Part shown: positions 55,828-63,370 of the stretch, piece after piece
Position numbering within the stretch: position 1 is the first letter of the stretch
Layout: every line of letters begins with the position of its first letter
DNA from: JBBDMC01 sp963775235
GTDB lineage: Bacteria > Pseudomonadota > Alphaproteobacteria > Rhizobiales > Kaistiaceae
Assembly (NCBI GenBank): GCA_963775235.1
Contig: CAVZHY010000007.1
Location: 372,001 to 436,000, forward strand
Direction of reading: 5' to 3'
Length of the DNA stretch: 64,000 nt
The notes under the pieces: model-generated
The model's database searches: none
Seen by the model: the letters and a program-made list of their open reading frames with translations, nothing else
Told to the model about the DNA's origin: nothing
Program-made: the position numbers and the translations under genes

Positions 55828-56391
55828 ATGGCAACGCCCCCTCAGATAGGTGAGGTTGTAAAAGGCTGGCGCAAGAGCCGCGGCCTGACGCTTGAACGGC
55901 TTGCGGGGCTTTCCGGCGTGTCCAAATCGATGCTGTCGCAGATCGAGCGCGGCGAGGCCAATCCGACGTTTGCGGTTCTGTGGGGGCTTACGCGGGCGCT
56001 TGAAATTGAGTTCGCGGACCTGATCGGCAAAAAGTCGACCAGCAGCAAGGACGTGGCCATCGAGGTCGTCAGCGCTGCAAACACGCCGGAGATCAGTGGC
56101 GGTGAGGGTCGCTGTCGGCTGCGGATCCTGAGCCCACCGAAGCTGGCTGGCGAGATAGAGTGGTATGACATCGAGATCGATCCGGGCGGCATCCTGGACA
56201 GCACACCGCATCCGCAGGGCACGTCCGAGCATTTTACTGCGTTGACGGACGGACTTACGGTGACGAGCGGAAGCGATACCCGCCGCCTGAAGGCTGGCGA
56301 AAGCGCCCGCTATCGGGCCGACGTCCCGCACCGAATTGCCAATGTGGCCAGGCGCAAGGCACGCGGTTTGATGGTGGTGCTTTATCGCTAG
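55828..56391 (+). CDS. XRE-family regulator with C-terminal cupin domain
   Basis: The 187-residue regulator has an N-terminal HTH_3 domain (GLTLERLAGLSGVSKSMLSQ and IERGEANPTFAVLWGLTRAL, residues 18-60). A cupin sensor domain covers about 100-187 (DIEIDPGGILDSTPHPQG, EHFTALTDGLTVTSG). XRE-cupin regulators commonly control catabolic and amine or amino-acid genes. It could control the sox operon or the SDR/PanB-like group. Start GTG/ATG at 55828. It is intact. Confidence 0.9.
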   Translation: MATPPQIGEVVKGWRKSRGLTLERLAGLSGVSKSMLSQIERGEANPTFAVLWGLTRALEIEFADLIGKKSTSSKDVAIEVVSAANTPEISGGEGRCRLRILSPPKLAGEIEWYDIEIDPGGILDSTPHPQGTSEHFTALTDGLTVTSGSDTRRLKAGESARYRADVPHRIANVARRKARGLMVVLYR

Positions 56392-56413
56392 AGGCGGGTG
56401 GCTTCGCCGTCGT

Positions 56414-57202
56414 TCATGTTGTCAGCCATCCACCATCGATAACGAGCACGTGCCCCGTCACCATGCTTGAGGCCCTGCAGGCGAGATAGAGGACGCCGGC
56501 TGCAACTTCCTCAGCCTCGGCGAAGCGCCCCAGCGGTGTCCGTCTCTTGATCCGTTCCGCCATCTCCTGATCTGCCCGCAAGCCGGCCGTCAACTCGGTA
56601 GCGACGTATGTGGGCGCGACGGCGTTGACCCTGACGCCCATGGACGCCCATTCGGCGGCCAGGGACCGTGTCATGCTTACCAAAGCACCCTTCGATGTGT
56701 TGTAGGCGAGGTTCGGGTAAAGACCGCCTCCGATCAGGCCCATGATCGAAGAGACGTTCACGATGCGGCCACCGCGCTGTTCCAGCATCTGCCGACCGAA
56801 TTCGCGGGCGCAAAGGAAGGAGCCTTCGACGTTGACCGCAAAAACCGCCTGCCAGTCGTCGCTGCTCATCTCGACTGTGGCGCGGCGTCGGGCGACGCCG
56901 GCGTTGTTGACCAGGACATCCACGCGCCCCATCGCCTGCACGACGGCAGCCGCAACCTTGCCGATCGCCGCTTCGTTACCGACGTCCATGCTCCAGGCCG
57001 TGGCGTTTCCGCCCCGCCTGTTGATGGCGTCCGCGGCCTCGTTTGCACGCTGACCGTCGATGTCCGTCACTGCGACCATCGCGCCCGCCTGGGCCAGCAT
57101 CATCGCCGACGCTCGTCCGATCCCCGCGCCGCCACCGGTCACGACGGCCACCTCGCCGTCGAGACGGAACATGTCAGGAAAATCCCATTTAGTTTCCGCC
57201 AT
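56414..57202 (-). CDS. Short-chain dehydrogenase/reductase
   Basis: The 262-residue SDR has VAVVTGGGAGIGRASAMMLA, NNAGVARRRA, the Ser of VNVSSIMGL and YNTSK, ending VIDGGWLTT. It starts at the ATG at 57202; an ATG at 57214 is an alternative. It is convergent with the XRE-cupin gene and divergent from the PanB-like gene. It is intact; the substrate is not identifiable. It is the fourth SDR in the window. Confidence 0.92.
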   Translation of the reverse strand: MAETKWDFPDMFRLDGEVAVVTGGGAGIGRASAMMLAQAGAMVAVTDIDGQRANEAADAINRRGGNATAWSMDVGNEAAIGKVAAAVVQAMGRVDVLVNNAGVARRRATVEMSSDDWQAVFAVNVEGSFLCAREFGRQMLEQRGGRIVNVSSIMGLIGGGLYPNLAYNTSKGALVSMTRSLAAEWASMGVRVNAVAPTYVATELTAGLRADQEMAERIKRRTPLGRFAEAEEVAAGVLYLACRASSMVTGHVLVIDGGWLTT

Positions 57203-57348
57203 TGGCGCCCCCATGGAAACCGTCTTGCAAGCCCCTGCTTATGACTCGTCGGTGGCGCTTCGATCAATCGCGTGTTGACGAGCGGCGCGGCCCGCCTCTA
57301 AGAGAGCCCGCGGGCGCCGTTTTGGACCGCCCGGCGAGACGGGAAGCA

Positions 57349-58155
57349 ATGCCGCCAAGAGTTACGGTCCCCGCGCTTCAACAGATGAAGCGTGACGGGC
57401 GGAAGAGCGTCGGTGTGGTCGTCTGGGATTTCCAGATGGCGCAGATCGCGGACCGCGCAGGTGTGGATTTCCTGTCGGTCGGCGACTCCGTCGGCGCCAA
57501 TCTGTGGGGTCACGACAATCCGCTCGAAGTGACCATGGACGAGATGCTGGTCGTCTGTCGGGCCGTCCGCCGCGGCGCGGGCCGGACCCTGGTGAGCTGT
57601 GACTTCCCTTTCGGGCCGCTGCAGTCCGGTGTTGAGAGCGCTGTCGCGGCAGCGATCCGACTGGTCAAGGAAGCCGGCGCCGACATCGTCAAGCTCGACG
57701 GTGCGGCTGACTATCCTGAGTCCGTCAGCGCAATTACCCGTGCCGGCATTCCGGTTTTTGCCCAATTCGGCCTGACACCGCAGACGGCGCTGCGATATGG
57801 GGTGCCCTATAGTGCTCAGGCGTCTCAAGATGCGCAAGCGACGCCGGCGATGATGCGCAAGCTCGTCGACGACGCGAAGCGCCTGGAGGAGTCGGGCGCC
57901 GCGCTTCTCGACTTCACCAACTCCGGCCCGACCGTCGGCCCTGAAGTGGTGAAGGCAGTCTCCATTCCCGTGATCGGTGGTTTCGGCGGTGGCCCCTGGC
58001 TCGACGGGCGCGTGCGGATGGCTCACGCCGCCATCGGCTATGGTGCCGGCTTCCTCGACAAGGAAGGGACCTACGCCAACGTCGCCAGGACGGCGCTTGA
58101 CGCGATCACCGCATTGGCCGCCGATGTGCGCGGCGCGCGTCAGATCAAGTACTGA
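57349..58155 (+). CDS. Ketopantoate hydroxymethyltransferase (PanB)-like / PEP mutase superfamily protein
   Basis: The 268-residue protein starts MPPRVTVPALQQMKRDGRKS, then GVDFLSVGDSVGANLWGHDN, CDFPFGPLQSG, ADIVKLDGAA and VIGGFGGGPWLDGRVRMAHA. GDSVG and KLDGA are the PanB metal/substrate motifs (PanB normally GDSLGMV and KLEGG), so it is a diverged PanB-type barrel. It may add or remove a hydroxymethyl group from a 2-keto acid using methylenetetrahydrofolate, which would connect with C1 supplied by sarcosine oxidase; this is inference. It is seven bases before the hydrolase gene. It is intact. Confidence 0.8.
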   Translation: MPPRVTVPALQQMKRDGRKSVGVVVWDFQMAQIADRAGVDFLSVGDSVGANLWGHDNPLEVTMDEMLVVCRAVRRGAGRTLVSCDFPFGPLQSGVESAVAAAIRLVKEAGADIVKLDGAADYPESVSAITRAGIPVFAQFGLTPQTALRYGVPYSAQASQDAQATPAMMRKLVDDAKRLEESGAALLDFTNSGPTVGPEVVKAVSIPVIGGFGGGPWLDGRVRMAHAAIGYGAGFLDKEGTYANVARTALDAITALAADVRGARQIKY

Positions 58156-58162
58156 GCGCGTC

Positions 58163-59026
58163 ATGGCAGCGGTTACAATCGACGGCATCACGACGCACTA
58201 CGAGCGCATCGGCTCAGGTCCGCCGCTGCTGATGCTTTCTCCTGGCGGGTTTAACGCGACCGCGGACAAGTGGCGAACGCTCGGCGTCTACGCGCGCATC
58301 AAGTTGCTCGATCACCTGCCGCAGAAATACACCTGCATCATTTTCGATCGGCGGGAATGTGGGCAGTCCGGTGGCCGAATCGAACGCGTCACGTGGAATC
58401 ACTTTGCCCGCCAGGCCATGGGCCTGCTCCATCATCTCGGCATTGAGCGGGCTCATGTCATCGGCGGCTGCATGGGATGCTCGTCGGCCGTGGCCATGGC
58501 CGTCGCCTATCCGCAGGCGGTGGCAAGCATGGTGCTCTACTGGCCCGTGGGCGGAGCCAAATACCGTATCAACAGCCGGCGGCGCTTTGACCAACATCTC
58601 GCCTACGTAGATGAGCGTGGCCTCGAAGCGGTGGTAACGCTGGTCAAGGGCCATGACAAAAGCTTCGCTGATGATCCGCGGGGCGGGCCATGGTGCGCGG
58701 TCATTCGAAGCGATGCCGGCTTCGCCCAAGCCTTCGTCCGGCAAGACGCAGAGCGCTACAAGCTGATCGTCACGGGGATGAGCCGGACACTGTTCGACCG
58801 TGACAGCTCGCCTGGCGCCGAGCCGGAAGACCTGCTCGGCCTGGATATCCCTGCGCTCGTGGTGCCAGGCGCGGATGCATCGCACGCGACTTCGGCAGCG
58901 CGCTACGTCGCCGAATGTCTGCCGCGATCCCAGTATTGGGACAGGCCGGTTACCGAGCAGTCTGAAGACGTCGTGCCGGCCCGCGTGCTGGCGTTTCTCG
59001 ACGCGGCGGCTGCGCCCGCGCGCTAG
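58163..59026 (+). CDS. Alpha/beta hydrolase with cysteine at the nucleophile position
   Basis: The 287-residue hydrolase has the oxyanion motif SPGGFNATADKW, then FDRRECGQSGG. The nucleophile elbow reads GGCMG, with Cys103 where Ser is usual. The acid and His regions (VPGADASHATS; PVTEQSEDVVPARV) are less clear. A Cys nucleophile is known in dienelactone hydrolase and a few other family members. The start at 58163 is eight bases after the PanB-like gene, so both are in one operon. It probably hydrolyses an ester, lactone or C-C bond. It is intact. Confidence 0.88.
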   Translation: MAAVTIDGITTHYERIGSGPPLLMLSPGGFNATADKWRTLGVYARIKLLDHLPQKYTCIIFDRRECGQSGGRIERVTWNHFARQAMGLLHHLGIERAHVIGGCMGCSSAVAMAVAYPQAVASMVLYWPVGGAKYRINSRRRFDQHLAYVDERGLEAVVTLVKGHDKSFADDPRGGPWCAVIRSDAGFAQAFVRQDAERYKLIVTGMSRTLFDRDSSPGAEPEDLLGLDIPALVVPGADASHATSAARYVAECLPRSQYWDRPVTEQSEDVVPARVLAFLDAAAAPAR

Positions 59027-59979
59027 GCGCGCTTCAGCCGGTAAGGCCCATTGTCGCGGGAGCAAAGAGGGAGTTCGGCCGTCACCGGCTTCGTGATGAT
59101 CTTCTGCGTCAGCGCGTGTCCGACAAGGGTATCGATGACCTGCCTGTTCGGTGCGATGCCGTAGGGTAGGGGATCGCCGATCACACTCATCACCTGCTTG
59201 TGGAAGTCGTCGGTCTTGGTCGGCTTGGCCATGGCACCGGATCGTAACCGGTCGAGGTATACGCGTTTTGCCTCCACGAAGGTGTTGAACACGTCGACGG
59301 CAAGGCCGGGATGGGCCGCGAGCACATCGTCCCTGACAACGACCAGATGGTTGATCGGATAGAGGCCGCGCGTTCGCAGCGCCTCCAGCGCCGCCTCGTC
59401 AGGGTTGGCGATCAGCGGCCCAATGTCCGGGTGCTCGAAGTCGCGACCGACGACGGCGGCGAGCTCGCCGGCAATCAGCATCTCGTCGAGCGTCTTGCCC
59501 CTTTCGATCGGCACGACGTTGGCCGGGGGCCGGTAGTCCTGCACGTGCTCGTCGCCTGAGAGGACCCACGTCACGCGACTGAGGTCGACCCCATATTCGT
59601 CTTGCAGAATGGCGCGCGCCCAGACGCCGGTGGTGACGGTGTATCCGCGGTTGACCCCCACGCGTCGGCCCTCGAGGTCCTTCGGGCCGCGGATGCCGCT
59701 CCTCCTGTTGTAGGCGATGGCGCCATGATGAAAGCCGCGCACAAGAAAGATCGGCAAGGCGGTGAAGCGCACCCCGTGCTCCCTGGCGCAGATGTAAGTG
59801 GTGATCGCCATCTCGCAAATATCGAACTCCAGCCCGCGCACCATGCGCCGAAAGCCGTCGACCAGTACCGGTATCTCTACGAAATCAAAGGCGAACGTCC
59901 GCGGCTTCACGCTGCCGTCCTTGAGCGCGGCGTTGTTGCCTTGCGTGCGAGTGACGGTTGTCAGCTTCAGGTCGGTCAT
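59023..59979 (-). CDS. NMT1/Pht5-like protein (4,5-dihydroxyphthalate decarboxylase-like)
   Basis: The 318-residue protein resembles the group annotated as 4,5-dihydroxyphthalate decarboxylase, which is related to NMT1/periplasmic-binding folds: RGLEFDICEMAITTYICARE, FHHGAIAYNRRSGIRGPKDL and EGRRVGVNRGYTVTTGVWAR. There is no signal peptide. It could decarboxylate an aromatic acid or only bind a ligand. The LigK- and LigJ-like genes to the right support a role in aromatic acid catabolism. It overlaps the end of the hydrolase gene by four bases, convergently. Confidence 0.78.
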   Translation of the reverse strand: MTDLKLTTVTRTQGNNAALKDGSVKPRTFAFDFVEIPVLVDGFRRMVRGLEFDICEMAITTYICAREHGVRFTALPIFLVRGFHHGAIAYNRRSGIRGPKDLEGRRVGVNRGYTVTTGVWARAILQDEYGVDLSRVTWVLSGDEHVQDYRPPANVVPIERGKTLDEMLIAGELAAVVGRDFEHPDIGPLIANPDEAALEALRTRGLYPINHLVVVRDDVLAAHPGLAVDVFNTFVEAKRVYLDRLRSGAMAKPTKTDDFHKQVMSVIGDPLPYGIAPNRQVIDTLVGHALTQKIITKPVTAELPLCSRDNGPYRLKRA

Positions 59980-60014
59980 GGAAAAATCTCAGGCGGGTTT
60001 CTCGGAGAGGTGGA

Positions 60015-60353
60015 TCAACAGCAATCGCAACCACCGTCGTTGTAGTCGACAAGGGCGTTCAAAAACCACCTCGGCGGCAAGTCTCTATTCTCCACCTCCG
60101 CCACGGGCTTGAACAGCTTGAAGCGGTGGCGGACGGAATTCTTGTCCCAGAACGCAACGATAGTCTCCAGGGGGGCGCAACCGGGAAGCGTGCATTCGAC
60201 CTCGACAACCGTAACGACCGCGTCGTCGGAAAGAGTGAAGCGTTTTCGCGTCCAGTCCTTGACCCGGCCCAGGGCTGCGAAGTGTTCAAGGTTTTTCTTC
60301 GGCGAAAGCAGCATTGCTGGCCACGGAGTGTTCGTGGCAATCAAATTAGACAT
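60015..60353 (-). CDS. Small conserved-looking hypothetical protein with C-terminal CDCC
   Basis: The 112-residue product reads MSNLIATNTPWPAMLLSPKK at the start and ends NDGGCDCC. The middle (VVTVVEVECTLPGCAPLETI, then FKLFKPVAEV) looks beta-rich. The terminal CDCC and the CTLPGCAP motif could bind a metal or iron-sulfur cluster. No family name is recalled with certainty. It lies 35 bases upstream of the NMT1/Pht5-like gene on the same strand, so it may belong with it, and is divergent from the alcohol dehydrogenase. Confidence 0.65.
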   Translation of the reverse strand: MSNLIATNTPWPAMLLSPKKNLEHFAALGRVKDWTRKRFTLSDDAVVTVVEVECTLPGCAPLETIVAFWDKNSVRHRFKLFKPVAEVENRDLPPRWFLNALVDYNDGGCDCC

Positions 60354-60444
60354 CCGGCGGCCCGCGGAACACCCCAGTTGACCGCCGATTTCGCCGTTCT
60401 AGGGTGCGGTCCGCGGTTCGCAGGAAAAATCGGAGACATCACAG

Positions 60445-61554
60445 GTGGCTGAAGACGTACAGGTGGCAATCAGAACCGGCCCGAAGACAACGGAATTCCG
60501 CCCTTATCCGATGCCGGACATTCCCGACGACGCCGCCCTGATGAAGGTGGAAGTTGCCGGCATCTGCGGCACCGACGTCAAGATGTACAAGAAGCCGCCA
60601 TTCGCGACCCCGGTGATCATGGGGCACGAGAACATCGGTACCATCGCCAAGGCCGGGCGTCAGTTCGTCGAGCGCAAGGGTGTCAAGGAAGGCGACCTGG
60701 TGTTTGTCGAGCACTACCTGCCGTGTTTCAAGTGCGAGTGGTGCCACCGCGGCGAATACCGCCTCTGTGAGAATACGGACTGGCGTTCAAATCCCGAGGC
60801 CATCCGCTACGGCTACACCTCGGCTGAGCGCCCGCCGCATCTCTGGGGCGGCTTCGCCCAGTACATGTATCTGCCGTGGAACGCGGTCATCCACAAGGTG
60901 CCCGCAGGTGTTTCTGCGGAGCTTGCCGGCCTGGTCACGCCAATGGCGAACGGTATCGAGTGGGCGCTGTTCGACTGCGGCGTCGGCTACAATTCGACGG
61001 TGCTGATCCAGGGACCCGGCCAGCAGGGTCTTTCGCAGACCGTCGCCTGCAAGCAGGCTGGCGCCTCGCTCATCATCGTCACCGGCACGAAAAAGGACGC
61101 GGCCCGGTTGAAGGTCGCGCTCGCGCTTGGCGCCGATCACGTTATCGATGTCGATGCCGAAGATCCGCTGGAGCGCATAATGGCGATCACCGGCGGGCGT
61201 GGCGTGGATGTGGCGCTCGATTGCACGGCCGGCGGCGGCACCATTCCGATTCTGTTGGGGGTCGAGGCCTTGAAGCGCAGGGGTGGGACGCTGCTCATCC
61301 AGGGCGAAATGGCCGAGTTTCCCAACTTCCCGGTGGGGCGTTTGACCGTCAAATACATCACAATCAAGAGCGCGCGCGGCCACAGCTACCGTGCCTGCGA
61401 GTTCGCGCTGGCACAGCTTGCCTCCAGGCGGTTTCCATTGGATCTTGTGACGACTCACACCTTCGGTCTGAAGGATGCCGATCTTGCCATCCGCTCCGTG
61501 GGCGGCGAGGGCGTAGAAGATGTGATTCACGTATCGCTGCTGCCTTGGCGGTAG
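60445..61554 (+). CDS. Zinc-dependent alcohol dehydrogenase (MDR family)
   Basis: The 369-residue medium-chain dehydrogenase has catalytic-zinc motifs EVAGICGTDVKMYKK and MGHENIG, structural-zinc cysteines in LPCFKCEWCHRGEYRLC, and cofactor motif LIQGPGQQGLSQTVACKQAG. It oxidises an alcohol or polyol with NAD(P). It is 46 bases upstream of the LigK-like gene in the same direction and probably belongs to the same aromatic catabolic operon. It is intact. Confidence 0.93.
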   Translation: MAEDVQVAIRTGPKTTEFRPYPMPDIPDDAALMKVEVAGICGTDVKMYKKPPFATPVIMGHENIGTIAKAGRQFVERKGVKEGDLVFVEHYLPCFKCEWCHRGEYRLCENTDWRSNPEAIRYGYTSAERPPHLWGGFAQYMYLPWNAVIHKVPAGVSAELAGLVTPMANGIEWALFDCGVGYNSTVLIQGPGQQGLSQTVACKQAGASLIIVTGTKKDAARLKVALALGADHVIDVDAEDPLERIMAITGGRGVDVALDCTAGGGTIPILLGVEALKRRGGTLLIQGEMAEFPNFPVGRLTVKYITIKSARGHSYRACEFALAQLASRRFPLDLVTTHTFGLKDADLAIRSVGGEGVEDVIHVSLLPWR

Positions 61555-61599
61555 AATCGGTGGCGCGTTCGATCGGCAACAGAGTCGGGGGCAAATGAC

Positions 61600-62289
61600 A
61601 TGGGCGTTGTGGTTCGGAATATCCGCCGGCCGGACAAGGCAGGCGTGGATGCCATAGCCGGTTACGGCGTGGCGACCATCCACGAGGCCCAGGGCCGCAC
61701 CGGCCTGCTCGCGTCCTACATGAGACCCATCTATCCCGGCGCTCACGTCGCGGGAACGGCGGTCACGGTCAGCGTGCCGCCGGGTGACAACTGGATGATT
61801 CATGTCGCCGTGGAGGAATGTCGCGAGGGTGACATCCTGGTGGTGGCGCCGACATCGCCATGCGAGGACGGTTATTTCGGCGAACTGCTGGCCACGTCAC
61901 TCAGGTCGCATGGAGTCCGGGCACTTGTCATCGAGGCCGGCTGCCGTGACGTGCGAGAGCTGACTGAGATGGGTTTTCCAGTGTGGTCCAGGTGCGTCTC
62001 CGCCCAGGGCACGATCAAGGAGACGCTGGGAAGCGTCAACGTGCCCCTCGTCTGTGCCAGGCAGCTGGTCATGCCGGGCGATGTCGTTGTAGCGGATGAT
62101 GACGGCGTGGTGGTCGTATCGCATGCGCGAGTGCAAGAGGTTGCGGAGATGGCTCGCGCTCGTGAGGAACGGGAAGCCGCCTCGCGTGAGCGCTACCGCG
62201 CCGGTGAGCTGAGCCTCGACGTCAACCGGTTGCGTGATCGGCTTGCCGATAAAGGCATCCGGTACGTTGACCAGGACAGCCAGGATTGA
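61600..62289 (+). CDS. ligK: 4-carboxy-4-hydroxy-2-oxoadipate aldolase (LigK-like, RraA fold)
   Basis: The 229-residue protein matches the LigK/RraA group: VATIHEAQGRTGLLASYMRP, VSVPPGDNWMIHVAVEECRE, SPCEDGYFGELLATSLRSHG and EAGCRDVRELTEMGFPVWSR, where the Arg-Asp pair binds substrate and metal. LigK splits 4-carboxy-4-hydroxy-2-oxoadipate to pyruvate and oxaloacetate, the last step of the protocatechuate 4,5-cleavage pathway. The LigJ-like gene 38 bases downstream supports this role. It is intact. Confidence 0.9.
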   Translation: MGVVVRNIRRPDKAGVDAIAGYGVATIHEAQGRTGLLASYMRPIYPGAHVAGTAVTVSVPPGDNWMIHVAVEECREGDILVVAPTSPCEDGYFGELLATSLRSHGVRALVIEAGCRDVRELTEMGFPVWSRCVSAQGTIKETLGSVNVPLVCARQLVMPGDVVVADDDGVVVVSHARVQEVAEMARAREEREAASRERYRAGELSLDVNRLRDRLADKGIRYVDQDSQD

Positions 62290-62327
62290 TCTGTGCCAAG
62301 ACTGAAACGGGGAAGGTCGCATAACGC

Positions 62328-63353
62328 ATGTTGATCATCGATTGCCATGGGCACTACACCACCTCGCCCGGCGAGCTTCAGGTGTTTCGTGATGATCAGC
62401 TTGCGCACTTCGACGATGCGAGCAAGCCGTTACCGAGGCTGGCCGCAATCAGCGATGACGCAATCCGCGAGAGCATCGAAGCCAATCAGCTGAAGCTTCT
62501 GCGCCAGCGCGGCGCCGACATGACGATTTTTTCGCCGCGGGCGTCGTCCATGGCCCACCATGAGGGCGACGAAGCCGTGTCGAAGGAGTGGACGCGGCTG
62601 TGCAACGACCTCATCCACCGGGTCGTCCGCCTGTTTCCCGACAATTTCATCGGCGTCTGCCAACTGCCGCAATCGCCGGCAGCAACCATGCAGGGGTCAA
62701 TCGAAGAGCTCGAGCGGTGCGTCAACGAGCTTGGGTTCGTCGGTTGCAACCTGAACCCCGATCCGTCCGGCGGCATGTGGACGTCAAAGCCGCTGACCGA
62801 CCGCTACTGGTATCCGTTTTACGAAAAGATGGTCGAACTCGACGTGCCGGCGATGGTTCACGTTTCGGGGTCGTGCAATCCGAATTTCCACCACACCGGC
62901 GCCCACTACATCAACGCCGACACGACCGCCTTCATGCAGTTCCTCCAGGGCGATCTCTTTCACGATTTCCCGACGTTGCGCTTCGTCATTCCTCACGGAG
63001 GCGGAGCCGTTCCTTATCATTGGGGCCGCTATCGGGGCCTCGCCGACATGCTGAAGCGGCCGCCGCTGCCTGAGCACGTGATGAAGAACGTCTACTTCGA
63101 CACCTGCGTCTATCACCAGGCTGGTATTGACCTCCTGTTTCGCGTCATCGACATCGACAACATCCTGTTCGGCTCCGAGATGGTGGGTGCGGTCAGGGGC
63201 ATCGATCCCGAGACAGGTTTCTATTTTGACGATACCAAACGCTATCTCGACCATCTCGATCTGTCGGACGTAGCCAGGCGCAAGGTGTTCGAGCTGAACG
63301 CACGCCGGGTCTATCCGCGTCTCGATGCTGCGTTGAAGGCGAAGGGTAAGTAG
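62328..63353 (+). CDS. ligJ: 4-oxalomesaconate hydratase (LigJ-like amidohydrolase)
   Basis: The 341-residue amidohydrolase-fold protein has metal motif IDCHGHYTTSPGELQVF, IFSPRASSMAHHEGDE, MVHVSGSCNPNFHHTGAHY, PHGGGAVPYHWGRYRG and FGSEMVGAVRG, all as in LigJ. LigJ hydrates 4-oxalomesaconate to 4-carboxy-4-hydroxy-2-oxoadipate, the step before LigK. LigAB, LigC and LigI are not in the window; they may lie further right or elsewhere. It is intact. Confidence 0.92.
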   Translation: MLIIDCHGHYTTSPGELQVFRDDQLAHFDDASKPLPRLAAISDDAIRESIEANQLKLLRQRGADMTIFSPRASSMAHHEGDEAVSKEWTRLCNDLIHRVVRLFPDNFIGVCQLPQSPAATMQGSIEELERCVNELGFVGCNLNPDPSGGMWTSKPLTDRYWYPFYEKMVELDVPAMVHVSGSCNPNFHHTGAHYINADTTAFMQFLQGDLFHDFPTLRFVIPHGGGAVPYHWGRYRGLADMLKRPPLPEHVMKNVYFDTCVYHQAGIDLLFRVIDIDNILFGSEMVGAVRGIDPETGFYFDDTKRYLDHLDLSDVARRKVFELNARRVYPRLDAALKAKGK

Positions 63354-63370
63354 GGCGCGATCCCGATCGG

